Positions 9,552 to 17,278 of a stretch of 64,000 nt of DNA are shown piece by piece. The translations under genes and the position numbers were made by a program. Below the pieces are notes generated by a model that saw nothing but the letters and a program-made list of their open reading frames with translations, did no database searches and was not told where the DNA came from. The stretch is from Rhodococcus globerulus NBRC 14531 (GTDB lineage Bacteria; Actinomycetota; Actinomycetes; Mycobacteriales; Mycobacteriaceae). The DNA lies in the NCBI RefSeq assembly GCF_001894805.1, contig NZ_BCWX01000006.1, positions 144,060-208,059 of the forward strand, written 5' to 3'. Every line of letters starts with the position of its first letter. Within the stretch, counting starts at the first letter, position 1.

Positions 9552-10448
9552 ATGAGCACCATTGGATTTATCGGACTCGGACACATGGGTGGACCGATGG
9601 CGGCCAACCTCGTCAAGGCCGGACACACGGTAGTCGGGTTCGACCTGGCACCGGCTGCCCTCGAGCAGGCGGTCAAAGACGGTGCATCGGTAGCGGATTC
9701 GGCTGTCGATGCGGTGCGCGACGCCGACGTCGTCATCACGATGCTGCCGAGCGGCAAGCACGTTCTGGGGCTGTACGACGATCTGCTGCCCGTCGCTAAG
9801 CCGGGCACACTGTTCATCGACTGTTCGACGATCGACGTCGCCGATGCCCGCGAAGCACACGAGCGGGCAGAGGCCGCCGGACACCGTAGCGTCGACGCCC
9901 CGGTCTCCGGTGGTGTTGTCGGCGCAACCGCCGGAACCCTCGCATTCATGGTCGGCGGATCCGAAGAGGACTTCCAGGCCGCGTCTCCATTGCTGGACGT
10001 GATGGGCCGCAAGGTCGTTCACTGCGGCGACGCCGGTGTCGGTCAGGCCGCGAAGATCTGCAACAACATGATCCTCGGTGTCTCGATGATCGCGATCAGC
10101 GAAGCATTCGTTCTGGGCGAGAAGCTCGGACTGAGCAACCAGGCACTCTTCGACGTCGCATCCAACGCATCGGGACAGTGCTGGGCGCTCACGTCCAACT
10201 GCCCGGTACCAGGACCGGTGCCTACCAGCCCGGCCAACAACGACTACCAGCCGGGTTTTGCGGTCGCGTTGATGGACAAGGATCTCGGTCTGGCAGCAAA
10301 TGCCCTGCGTACCAATGGTGTTGACGCCGAACTCGGTCTCAAGGCTGCTGAGCTCTACAGCCAGTACCATGCCGCGGGTGCCGGTGGTCAGGACTTCTCT
10401 GCCATCATCAACGACATCCGAGACCGTTCGACCGAAGGACAGCAGTGA
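9552..10448 (+). CDS. mmsB: 3-hydroxyisobutyrate dehydrogenase
   Basis: NAD-dependent oxidation of 3-hydroxyisobutyrate to methylmalonate semialdehyde, the substrate of MmsA. 298 aa from the ATG at 9552. The open frame extends further upstream into the previous gene, but 9552 begins the Rossmann motif [16 protein letters not shown] and has a GAAGGAG ribosome site about 8 bases upstream. Other marks: [16 protein letters not shown] and catalytic Lys in [10 protein letters not shown]. The stop overlaps the next GTG (GTGA). Confidence 0.94.
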   Translation: MSTIGFIGLGHMGGPMAANLVKAGHTVVGFDLAPAALEQAVKDGASVADSAVDAVRDADVVITMLPSGKHVLGLYDDLLPVAKPGTLFIDCSTIDVADAREAHERAEAAGHRSVDAPVSGGVVGATAGTLAFMVGGSEEDFQAASPLLDVMGRKVVHCGDAGVGQAAKICNNMILGVSMIAISEAFVLGEKLGLSNQALFDVASNASGQCWALTSNCPVPGPVPTSPANNDYQPGFAVALMDKDLGLAANALRTNGVDAELGLKAAELYSQYHAAGAGGQDFSAIINDIRDRSTEGQQ

Positions 10449-11221
10449 CCGACTTCAACACCATCATTCTCGAGCGTAAGGGCCGCGTCGGCGTCATCAC
10501 GCTCAACCGTCCCAAGGCGCTCAACGCACTCAACTCCGAGCTGATGAACGAGGTTGTTGCCGCGGTAACCGACCTCGAAGCGGACAACAACATCGGTGCC
10601 ATTCTGATCACCGGTTCCGAGCGCGCATTTGCCGCCGGCGCCGACATCAAGGAAATGCAGTCCAAGACGTACATGGACGCGTACGTCGAGGATTTCTTCA
10701 CCCCGTGGGATCGAGTTGCCGCAGCTCGCAAGCCGCTGATCGCCGCTGTCGCCGGATACGCACTCGGCGGCGGTTGCGAACTCGCGATGCTTTGCGACTT
10801 CATCATCGCCGCGGATAACGCCAAGTTCGGCCAGCCCGAGATCAAGCTCGGAGTTATCCCCGGAATCGGTGGCTCACAGCGTCTTACCCGCGCGGTGGGC
10901 AAGGCAAAGGCCATGGAAATGTGCCTCACCGGACGCAATATGGACGCCGAAGAAGCCGAGCGCGCCGGCCTGGTGTCTCGCATCGTCCCGGCGGCAGATC
11001 TGCTCGACGACGCACTGAAGACGGCAACCACGATTGCCGAGATGTCCCTGCCGATCGCGATGATGGCCAAGGAAGCGGTCAACCGCTCCTTCGAGTCTTC
11101 CCTCGCCGAGGGCGTCCGCTTCGAGCGTCGGGTCTTCCACTCGACCTTCGCTACCGAAGATCAGAAGGAAGGCATGGCCGCATTCGTCGAGAAGCGGTCA
11201 GCTGAGTTCAAGCACCGCTGA
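10445..11221 (+). CDS. Enoyl-CoA hydratase
   Basis: 258-aa crotonase predicted to hydrate methacrylyl-CoA to 3-hydroxyisobutyryl-CoA. Oxyanion segments [13 protein letters not shown] and [16 protein letters not shown], with the two catalytic Glu region [17 protein letters not shown] intact, so it should be an active hydratase rather than a degenerate member. Last gene of the valine operon and followed by a strong hairpin. General enoyl-CoA hydratase activity in beta-oxidation is possible as well. Confidence 0.9.
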   Translation: MTDFNTIILERKGRVGVITLNRPKALNALNSELMNEVVAAVTDLEADNNIGAILITGSERAFAAGADIKEMQSKTYMDAYVEDFFTPWDRVAAARKPLIAAVAGYALGGGCELAMLCDFIIAADNAKFGQPEIKLGVIPGIGGSQRLTRAVGKAKAMEMCLTGRNMDAEEAERAGLVSRIVPAADLLDDALKTATTIAEMSLPIAMMAKEAVNRSFESSLAEGVRFERRVFHSTFATEDQKEGMAAFVEKRSAEFKHR

Positions 11222-11230
11222 CAAGTCCCC

Positions 11231-11281
11231 ACGATCCTGAAGGATTCTGCTCGCTCAGCGAGTGAAATCCTTCAGGATCGT
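11231..11281. terminator. Bidirectional terminator between valine operon and marR
   Basis: Perfect 16-base inverted repeat ACGATCCTGAAGGATT (11231-11246) against AATCCTTCAGGATCGT (11266-11281), with an inner CTCGCT/AGCGAG hairpin in the loop. It lies in the short gap between the convergent echA and marR genes and can serve both. No long T-run follows on either side. Confidence 0.8.
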
Positions 11282-11288
11282 TGTGGTT

Positions 11289-11813
11289 TCACCCCTCGAA
11301 ATCGCCAGCGGTCTTCCGCAATTCAGTGAGGATTGTCACTAATTGCGTGAGCTTGTCCGGTTCCAAGCCTGGGTTCGCAAAGACCTTGGCATTCAGCAGT
11401 TCCGTAGCCTCGAGCGCCAGTGCTCGGCCGGAATCCGAAATCTCGATGAGTGTTGTACGACGATCGCTGGGGTGGGGGACACGTCGTACCAATTGCGCTT
11501 TCTCGAGGCGATCCACCGCATTCGTGACGCTGGTGGGGTGAACCTGCAAGCGTGCGCTGGCCTTCGTCATGGGCAGTGCGCCCGACCTCGTAAAGGTGAG
11601 CAGTGTCAACAACTCGTAGCGAGCGAACGTCAACCCCAGCGGTTTGAGCACTTCCTCGACTCGCGCCATCATGATCTGCTGCGCCCGCATCACCGACGTG
11701 ACAGCGGCCATCCCGTCGGCAACGTCACTCCAACCGTGCTCGGTCCATTGCCGATGCGCCTCTTCGATGGGGTCGATGGGGAGGGGCGAAAGGGGAGGCA
11801 TACGTTCGATCAT
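11289..11813 (-). CDS. MarR family transcriptional regulator
   Basis: 174-aa winged-helix regulator. The DNA-binding part runs from about residue 60 to 125 (FARYELLTLLTF, MTKASARLQVHPTSVTNAVDRLEKAQLVRRVPHPSDRRTTLIEISDSG). It is convergent with the valine operon and divergent from the solitary mraY gene with a 73-base gap, so it may control itself and mraY. No clear operator palindrome was seen in that gap. Ligand unknown. Confidence 0.9.
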   Translation of the reverse strand: MIERMPPLSPLPIDPIEEAHRQWTEHGWSDVADGMAAVTSVMRAQQIMMARVEEVLKPLGLTFARYELLTLLTFTRSGALPMTKASARLQVHPTSVTNAVDRLEKAQLVRRVPHPSDRRTTLIEISDSGRALALEATELLNAKVFANPGLEPDKLTQLVTILTELRKTAGDFEG

Positions 11814-11850
11814 CCCATGCCTGCCAGAGCCTGAGCGCCTTGTCTGATTA

Positions 11851-11879
11851 TGTGTCGCGGGCCGTCACATCTGTAGAGT
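11851..11879 (+). promoter_or_regulatory. Possible mraY promoter giving a leaderless mRNA
   Basis: TAGAGT at 11874-11879 resembles an actinobacterial -10 box and ends 7 bases before the GTG start at 11887, which has no Shine-Dalgarno. That spacing would place the transcript start at or next to the start codon. The -35 region (TGTGTC at 11851 with a 17-base spacer) is poor, so the call is weak. Confidence 0.3.
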
Positions 11880-11886
11880 CCTCCGA

Positions 11887-12963
11887 GTGATTTCAATCCT
11901 CGTCGCGGGTGGCGTCTCGTTGTTCGTCGCTCTGTTCTTGACGCCCTTCCTCATCCGGGTGTTGTCCAAACAGGGGCTCGGGCATGAGATCCGCATCGAC
12001 GGTCCGCAGAGCCATCAGGGTAAGCGCGGTACGCCGTCCATGGGCGGCATCGCGATCATCGCGGGCATGTGGGCCGGGTACCTGGCTGCCCATGCCATCG
12101 GTTTCGGTTCGCGCCTGCCCAGATTGTCCGCGTCGGGATGGTTGGTGCTGGCGCTGGCAACTTCCTTGGGTGTGGTCGGCTTCCTCGACGACTTCATCAA
12201 GATCCGCAAGAAACGCAACCTCGGATTGAACAAGACGGCGAAGACCGTCGGACAGTTGGCGAGCGCCATCATTTTCGGTGTGCTGTTTCTGCAGTTCTCC
12301 AACAGCAAGGGCGTAACGCCAGGCAGTCAATATCTCTCCCACGTTCGAGATATCTCGGTGTTCTCGATGGGAACCATCGGGTTCCTGATCTTCTTCTGCG
12401 TGCTTGTTTTCGCCTGGTCCAACGCCGTCAACTTCACCGACGGTCTGGACGGCCTCGCAGCCGGGTCGATGGGCATGATCTTGGGCACTTACGTTGTCAT
12501 CGCGGGATGGCAGTACCGGAACTCCTGCGTCCTCGATCCTGTTGCCGGGTGCTACGACGTTCGCGACCCACTCGACCTTGCGATAGTTGCCGCAGCGGCG
12601 GGTGGGGCGTGCCTCGGGTTCCTGTGGTGGAACGCGGCGCCGGCTCAGATCTTCATGGGCGACACCGGTTCATTGGCACTCGGCGGTTTGGTTGTCGGTC
12701 TTTCGGTCACCACACACACCGAACTACTGATGGTCATCATCGGCGCCCTGTTCGTGGCCGAGATCCTGTCGGTGATCATCCAGGTGCTTGTGTTCCGATC
12801 GTCCGGCCGACGCGTATTCAAGATGGCCCCGATACATCATCACTTCGAGTTACTCGGTTGGCCGGAGACAGTGGTGATCGCTCGCTTCTGGATTTTCGTG
12901 GCCATTTCCTGCGTGATCGGACTGGCGACCTTCTACAGCGAATGGTTTGCGGCTGCCGGCTAG
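11887..12963 (+). CDS. mraY: Phospho-N-acetylmuramoyl-pentapeptide transferase-like protein outside the dcw cluster
   Basis: 358-aa polytopic membrane enzyme of the MraY family, which transfers phospho-MurNAc-pentapeptide to polyprenyl phosphate (lipid I synthesis). All family signatures are present: [39 protein letters not shown], the Asp motif [12 protein letters not shown], and the MraY-specific His motif [15 protein letters not shown]. About ten membrane helices. It stands alone between a marR gene and a Bcr/CflA exporter, not beside murF/murD, so it is probably a paralogue of the division-cluster mraY (inference; the rest of the genome is not visible). Its TAG stop overlaps the stop of the convergent exporter gene (CTAG). 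Confidence 0.88.
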   Translation: MISILVAGGVSLFVALFLTPFLIRVLSKQGLGHEIRIDGPQSHQGKRGTPSMGGIAIIAGMWAGYLAAHAIGFGSRLPRLSASGWLVLALATSLGVVGFLDDFIKIRKKRNLGLNKTAKTVGQLASAIIFGVLFLQFSNSKGVTPGSQYLSHVRDISVFSMGTIGFLIFFCVLVFAWSNAVNFTDGLDGLAAGSMGMILGTYVVIAGWQYRNSCVLDPVAGCYDVRDPLDLAIVAAAAGGACLGFLWWNAAPAQIFMGDTGSLALGGLVVGLSVTTHTELLMVIIGALFVAEILSVIIQVLVFRSSGRRVFKMAPIHHHFELLGWPETVVIARFWIFVAISCVIGLATFYSEWFAAAG

Positions 12964-14219
12964 ACCTGAGCCGTGCGGCTTGTCGCCACTAGAGCGATCA
13001 ATCCCACGGAAACACAGGCCGTCATCGTGACGGCGAGCGCAGTACTGGTATTTCCGAGCAGTCCGACAGCCGGGGCGATGGCAGCGCCCACACCGAACTG
13101 GAACGCGCCCAGCATCGCGGCAGCCGTTCCGGCTGCTTCTCCGTGACGGGAGAGTGCCAGTGCCGGGGCGTTCGGTAGAACAAATCCCACCGCGCCGAGC
13201 ATGACCCACAGCGCGATCACAAATCCGATCAGGCCGCCAAGGTCGAGCGCCGCGACCACGATGACCAAGACTCCAGAGGCAACTGCAGTGACAAGCGCCG
13301 ACCGGGTGATCTGCTGCGGCGTCCAGCGATCCAGCAGACGGACGTTGACCTGTGACGCGCCGATCAGTGCAATGGCGCCGGCGCTGAACAGCAGTGCAAA
13401 CTCCTGCTGATTGAGGCCGTACTGGTCCTGATAGACAAACGAGGCACCGGAAACGTACGCGAACAGAGACGCCATACCGACGCTGGAGACCAGCGTCAGG
13501 ACCATGAAGGTGCGGTCACGGAGAAGCGATCCGTACATCTGGAGAACTGATCGCACGCCGCTGGCGCGCCGCTTCTCGCGGGGCAGAGTCTCCGGAATCC
13601 CGAAGGCGCCGATCATGGCCGTGCCGACACCGATCAATGCAAGGACAACAAAGATCCCGCGCCAATCGAGCGCGACCAACAGTGCGCCGCCGATGCTGGG
13701 GGCCAGAATCGGTGCGACGCCGAGAACAAGCATCAGCCGACTCATGACGACGGCGACAGTATTGCCGCTGTACAGATCGCGCACGATCGCCATCGTGACC
13801 ACAGCGGCAGCAGCGGCGCCCATTCCCTGGAACACCCTTAGGATGCCGAGAACAGCAATCGTGGGCGCAAATACGGCCAGCAACGACGCGACGATGTGCA
13901 CGCCGATGCCGGCGAGCAATGGTTTCTTGCGGCCGAGAGTGTCCGAGAGCGGGCCGACGAGCAATTGCCCGAGGGCCAGGCCGATCAACGTTCCCGTGAT
14001 CGTCAGCTGGACCGTCGACGACGAGGTGCCGAGGTCGTCGGCGATATCCGGCAACGCCGGTAGATACATGTCGATGGTGAAGGGGCCGAGCGCCGTCATG
14101 GATCCGAGAGCAAGGATCTTTCCGATGCTCGGCTTGCGTTCGACCGTTGTCGGCGAAGCAGCGGGATCCACGGGTGGTGCGGTGGCGGTCTTCTCGGCAG
14201 TCACGAAGCAAGTCAGCAA
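12960..14219 (-). CDS. Bcr/CflA family multidrug efflux MFS transporter
   Basis: 419-aa, 12-helix major facilitator of the DHA1 Bcr/CflA type. Markers: [20 protein letters not shown] in helix 1, [14 protein letters not shown] (motif A), [13 protein letters not shown] in helix 4, and [15 protein letters not shown] loop in helix 5-6. An N-terminal 40-residue cytosolic Pro/Thr stretch precedes helix 1; the ATG at about 14201 could be an alternative start. Convergent with mraY, sharing its stop codon bases. Exported drug unknown. Confidence 0.9.
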   Translation of the reverse strand: MLTCFVTAEKTATAPPVDPAASPTTVERKPSIGKILALGSMTALGPFTIDMYLPALPDIADDLGTSSSTVQLTITGTLIGLALGQLLVGPLSDTLGRKKPLLAGIGVHIVASLLAVFAPTIAVLGILRVFQGMGAAAAAVVTMAIVRDLYSGNTVAVVMSRLMLVLGVAPILAPSIGGALLVALDWRGIFVVLALIGVGTAMIGAFGIPETLPREKRRASGVRSVLQMYGSLLRDRTFMVLTLVSSVGMASLFAYVSGASFVYQDQYGLNQQEFALLFSAGAIALIGASQVNVRLLDRWTPQQITRSALVTAVASGVLVIVVAALDLGGLIGFVIALWVMLGAVGFVLPNAPALALSRHGEAAGTAAAMLGAFQFGVGAAIAPAVGLLGNTSTALAVTMTACVSVGLIALVATSRTAQV

Positions 14220-14246
14220 CAGGACGGTCCGATTTGTTCCCGTCGG

Positions 14247-15521
14247 TCAGGGAAGCGTTTGAAACGACCCCGACCCGACGATTTCGTCATCGGCTTCCAC
14301 GGTGTAGTTGTACGTCGTATTCGGGGCGAGACTGGAGACGATGCTCAGCGTCCGCAGCCCGGTTCGCGTTGTGTAGTTGTACACGTAGAACGGGCCTTGG
14401 GTGGCTGTGACCCGGAACGTCGTCCGACTGGTTCCGGCAGGAATAGTGACGACTAGATTTGCGCCGATCCTCGTCGGAGTCAGTGTGTAGTTCCACACCG
14501 CCGGTGGTGGCGTAGTCGTTGTCGTAGTCGTAGCGACCGGCGTTGTTGTAGTCGTGACCGGCGCCGTTGTCGTGGTGATCGGGGGAGGGCTGGTTGTTGT
14601 TGCTGGGGTGGTTGTTGTCGTCGGCTGGGTCGCAGTCGGCTCGGGGGTAGCGGCGACGGTGGTTGTGGGAACCTGATTGTTCGGGGCGTGATCGTCCAGG
14701 TGACGCGCGAGAACCGTGCCGAATGTGCCGGAGAGGTTGTGGCCGAGGCCGGCGGGAGACTCGAGATCCGTCGTAAAGCCCTGTGCCGAATACCAAGCCG
14801 ACCCCTTCTGGGCGTCGAGCACGGCGTTGTAACCGTCGCTGACGTTAGTGCCGTTGTCGGCGGCCCCGGTGTACCAATGCATGGGAAGGTCGGCGATCAG
14901 GCCGCCGGCAAAGGGCTGCGCCGAGACGCGTGGCACGCCGCCGCCGCCGAAGACCACAGTGCCGCCGCCGTCGATCTTGCTCGAGTACTTCGGTAGGAAG
15001 AACTGAGTGATGAACTGGGAGCCCCCGCTGTAGCCGACGAGCCAGATGTCCTCGGTGTCGATGTTGTAGCCCGTTTCGAGAGTGTCGAGCAGGTTTGCGA
15101 CAAAGTCTGCGTTTGCGCTCCCGTTTTCCCACCACGTAATTTCGCCGGCAGAGTCCGGGGTGCGCACGGGGACGGTGATGTAACCCCGTGAGCGGGCTTG
15201 TGCAACGATGCCCGACGGGCCGCCGAGGCTGTACGACGAGGTGGGGTTCGCGAATTCGTACGCCCCGTCTCCGTGGAACTGCAGCACCAAGCCGGCGGCA
15301 TGGTCCTGGGGAATGCCCGCGGCGTACACGTGGTATTTCGACGAAAGACCGTTCGACGCGGTGAACGGCTGGAAGGTCCGGTCCGAATAGGCCATGCCAG
15401 TGCCGTTGGTGCTCTCGGCCGAGGCGATAGGTGGCGCAACGACGATCGCAACGAGACCTGTCAATGTGGCCAGCGCAGCTGCGGCCAGGGCAGTCGCGGC
15501 CGTAAGTCGTGCTCGGGGCAT
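14247..15521 (-). CDS. Secreted alpha/beta-hydrolase esterase with Thr/Pro-rich linker
   Basis: 424-aa exported protein of the polyhydroxybutyrate depolymerase/feruloyl esterase-like fold. I chose ATG 15521 because a GAAAGG ribosome site lies 8 bases upstream and it opens a clean signal peptide (MPRARLTAATALAAAALATL, predicted cleavage ASA-ES near residue 35). The likely nucleophile is S165 in VGYSGGS, after an oxyanion-type FHGDG. Residues about 300-360 are almost entirely Thr, Pro and Ala (14511-14680), a typical cell-wall spacer, followed by a roughly 80-residue C-terminal domain with beta-strand-like NYTLTPTRIG and YNYTVEADDE that resembles a fibronectin-III module. Substrate unknown. Confidence 0.8.
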   Translation of the reverse strand: MPRARLTAATALAAAALATLTGLVAIVVAPPIASAESTNGTGMAYSDRTFQPFTASNGLSSKYHVYAAGIPQDHAAGLVLQFHGDGAYEFANPTSSYSLGGPSGIVAQARSRGYITVPVRTPDSAGEITWWENGSANADFVANLLDTLETGYNIDTEDIWLVGYSGGSQFITQFFLPKYSSKIDGGGTVVFGGGGVPRVSAQPFAGGLIADLPMHWYTGAADNGTNVSDGYNAVLDAQKGSAWYSAQGFTTDLESPAGLGHNLSGTFGTVLARHLDDHAPNNQVPTTTVAATPEPTATQPTTTTTPATTTSPPPITTTTAPVTTTTTPVATTTTTTTPPPAVWNYTLTPTRIGANLVVTIPAGTSRTTFRVTATQGPFYVYNYTTRTGLRTLSIVSSLAPNTTYNYTVEADDEIVGSGSFQTLP

Positions 15522-15660
15522 CGGTGCTGCCTTTCGTCTCGGGGGCATGGCGTAACTTGCGTCACTCCAGCCCCGAGTGAACCATGCCTGTTCTGGTACG
15601 GCACAGTCGGTATTTCCCAAGCGAGTACCCCTCCTTTGGCGGTCAGTAACCCAGCAAAGA

Positions 15661-15720
15661 GGGGGCTAAGCCCCCGTGCGCCTTTCTGGTAGTGCCCGCT
15701 ACCGGAAAGGCACACAGGGG
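15661..15720. repeat. Overlapping alternative hairpins / possible intergenic palindromic element
   Basis: Two inverted repeats share bases. A short one, GGGGGCTAAGCCCCC (15661-15675), overlaps the left arm of a very long one: 22-base arms 15671-15692 and 15699-15720 with one mismatch and a 6-base loop. Only one hairpin can form at a time. It lies about 140 bases upstream of the secreted esterase start on the minus strand, and 70 bases upstream of tRNA-Cys on the plus strand. It may be a repetitive extragenic palindrome or an attenuator-type switch for the esterase gene. Confidence 0.6.
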
Positions 15721-15752
15721 CGTAGCACGAATCACGCTGATCAAAACTGTGG

Positions 15753-15780
15753 TTCGGCGGCGGCATCGAGGGCATAGTTA
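15753..15780 (+). promoter_or_regulatory. Predicted tRNA-Cys promoter
   Basis: TTCGGC (15753-15758) and TAGTTA (15775-15780) separated by 16 bases, with the tRNA 5' end 10 bases downstream. The position suits a tRNA promoter; the boxes are only moderately close to consensus. Confidence 0.4.
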
Positions 15781-15789
15781 CTTCATGAC

Positions 15790-15860
15790 GCGGGTGTGGC
15801 CGAGTGGCTAGGCACCGGCCTGCAAAGCCGTTCACGTGGGTTCGAATCCCGCCATCCGCT
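15790..15860 (+). tRNA. tRNA-Cys (GCA)
   Basis: 71-base tRNA. The acceptor stem GCGGGTG pairs with CATCCGC (one G-T pair), discriminator T. The anticodon loop CTGCAAA gives GCA, reading UGC/UGU Cys codons. The T arm carries GTTCGAATC. CCA is not encoded. Confidence 0.95.
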
Positions 15861-15866
15861 CGAATG

Positions 15867-15900
15867 ACAAGCGGGGCCGACAAAAGTCGGCCCCGCTTGT
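15867..15900. terminator. Terminator downstream of tRNA-Cys
   Basis: Perfect 15-base stem ACAAGCGGGGCCGAC (15867-15881) with GTCGGCCCCGCTTGT (15886-15900), loop AAAA, starting 7 bases after the tRNA. It can also stop the minus-strand 28-aa gene at 15936-16022. The T-tract is short (TTCTC). Confidence 0.85.
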
Positions 15901-15935
15901 TTCTCGCCGACCATCTGGCGAGTGTTCTGTAACGA

Positions 15936-16022
15936 TCAGCTGTTCACCGGAATAAGCTTCAAGGCCTTCTGGATCGCTGCAAGGACGTCGATGACTGTGC
16001 TGAGCGTGCTGATGGAACCCAC
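15936..16022 (-). CDS. Tiny 28-aa amphipathic peptide gene
   Basis: GTG-started frame of 29 codons. The case for translation is the strong ribosome site GGAGG exactly 6 bases before the start. The peptide begins MGSISTLSTVIDVLAA and ends KLIPVNS: an uncharged Ser/Thr-rich start, then a likely amphipathic helix with two Lys pairs of hydrophobic turns, no Cys and no signal peptide. It lies downstream of a second tiny gene on the same strand (16194-16310), with a terminator between them. I do not recognise a family. Small cell-wall channel peptides of Corynebacteriales (PorA/PorH type) have similar size and character, but this is only an analogy. Confidence 0.5.
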   Translation of the reverse strand: MGSISTLSTVIDVLAAIQKALKLIPVNS

Positions 16023-16140
16023 GAATGTCCTCCGAGTGTTGAAGTGCTCGGCGTTGTGCCGTGCAGGAGAAAGTTAGCAAGCCTGACGGCTTTTTGGGCG
16101 GTTTGCCGCTTTCGGAAGAATGAAATCTGGGTCAACATAC

Positions 16141-16178
16141 AAAAACTGGCCGGACTCCCCGAAGGCCGGCCAGTTTTT
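16141..16178. terminator. Intrinsic terminator, usable on both strands
   Basis: AAAAACTGGCCGG (16141-16153) pairs with CCGGCCAGTTTTT (16166-16178), 12-base loop. A GC stem flanked by A-run and T-run gives a canonical terminator in either direction; on the minus strand it lies 16 bases after the stop of the 38-aa gene. Confidence 0.85.
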
Positions 16179-16193
16179 TGTGAAGCGTGGTGA

Positions 16194-16310
16194 TCAGCTG
16201 AAGGCGGACACCGCGGTGAAGAAGGCGATGGCAGCGGCACCGAGCTTGAAAACCTTGGTGATGTCATCGAGGGTGACGCCTTCGGGCAATACGTCTTCAA
16301 CAGACTGCAT
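16194..16310 (-). CDS. Small 38-aa single-helix peptide gene
   Basis: ATG-started frame of 39 codons with AAGGA 8 bases upstream and a canonical terminator immediately downstream. The N-terminal half is acidic (MQSVEDVLPEGVTLDDITK); the C-terminal half is a hydrophobic helix (VFKLGAAAIAFFTAVSAFS) ending at the stop. No signal peptidase site and no family I recognise. Its own RBS and terminator make it likely to be expressed. It diverges from the epoxide hydrolase gene. Possible roles: small membrane peptide, channel former together with the 28-aa neighbour, or membrane-anchored regulator. Confidence 0.6.
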   Translation of the reverse strand: MQSVEDVLPEGVTLDDITKVFKLGAAAIAFFTAVSAFS

Positions 16311-16312
16311 GT

Positions 16313-16326
16313 CGTAAGTCCTTACG
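16313..16326. promoter_or_regulatory. Palindrome covering the RBS of the 38-aa gene
   Basis: CGTAAG-TC-CTTACG, a perfect 14-base palindrome that contains the AAGGA ribosome site of the minus-strand 38-aa gene. It could be a regulator operator between two divergent genes; a 2-base loop is too tight for an RNA hairpin. Confidence 0.4.
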
Positions 16327-16435
16327 TTTGTGGGAACTGTGGTCCAGTACCGCTGCAAGCAAGATACCTAACGTCACGCTTCTGTGGACGGTGGACTGGG
16401 TCACAAATGCAACGAATTGCACTTAAAGTCGTGTT

Positions 16436-17275
16436 ATGACGCGCCCGGTGCCGAGATTACGAAGGTACACACGCTCTGGATTGTCGTTTGACGTCCGCGA
16501 CGAAGGCCCACTCGACGGGCCGGTAGTTGTCCTACTTCACGGATTTCCGCAGGACTCGACGTCCTGGGATGGGCTGGTGCCGTTGCTCCATGCCCGGGGC
16601 TATCGGACGCTCGCGCCGGATCAACGTGGATATTCGCCGGAGGCCCGGCCGAGCGCTCGGAGTGCGTATCGCCGCAGCGAGCTTGCCGCCGACACTGTTG
16701 CCCTGATCGACGCAGCCGGCGGCGCCCCGGTGCACCTGGTCGGCCACGACTGGGGAGCCGCCGTGGCTTGGCAGGTCGCGGCCGAGCGCCCGGACTTGAT
16801 CCGCACCTTGACGGCGTTATCTGTTCCGCATCCTGCGGCGTTTGTCCGAGCATTGCTGACCAGCAGTCAAGCCCTGCGATCCTGGTACATGCTTGCCTTC
16901 CAGCTGCCGATACTTCCGGAATGGATACTGCGCCGAACCGCTGACACAATCCTGGTCAGGAGCGGGCAGAGCCTCGAGTGCGCCCGCCGCGATCGGGACG
17001 CGATGGCCATGCCGGGACGTCTACGCGGTGGCCTGAATTGGTACCGTGCATTGGCGTTCAGCAGTCCGAGCGCGGGTTCCGGACGCGTCAGCGTGCCGAC
17101 CCTGCACATCTGGAGCGACGGCGACATCGTGCTCGGGAGAAAGGGAGCCGAGCTCACGACGCGATTCGTGGACGGCCCGTACCGATTCGAAGTTCTTCGC
17201 GGCGTGAGCCACTGGATACCCGACGAGGCACCGCAGCAACTGGACCGGTTGCTCGCAGAGCACCTGCAGAAGTGA
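16436..17275 (+). CDS. Alpha/beta hydrolase, probable epoxide hydrolase
   Basis: 279-aa soluble hydrolase of the epoxide hydrolase/haloalkane dehalogenase group. HGFPQ at residues 35-39 gives the oxyanion hole, the nucleophile is D105 in VGHDWGAA, and the catalytic base is H259 in GVSHWIPDEAP. The Asp nucleophile followed by W favours epoxide hydrolysis over esterase activity. It diverges from the 38-aa peptide gene and converges with the abhydrolase gene at 17279, whose stop is 3 bases away. Substrate unknown. Confidence 0.85.
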   Translation: MTRPVPRLRRYTRSGLSFDVRDEGPLDGPVVVLLHGFPQDSTSWDGLVPLLHARGYRTLAPDQRGYSPEARPSARSAYRRSELAADTVALIDAAGGAPVHLVGHDWGAAVAWQVAAERPDLIRTLTALSVPHPAAFVRALLTSSQALRSWYMLAFQLPILPEWILRRTADTILVRSGQSLECARRDRDAMAMPGRLRGGLNWYRALAFSSPSAGSGRVSVPTLHIWSDGDIVLGRKGAELTTRFVDGPYRFEVLRGVSHWIPDEAPQQLDRLLAEHLQK

Positions 17276-17278
17276 CCG

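Noticed and set aside
15601..15720. Known riboswitch class (yybP-ykoY manganese or ydaO c-di-AMP)
   Set aside because: I looked for the conserved cores and did not find them; only the alternative hairpins are supported.
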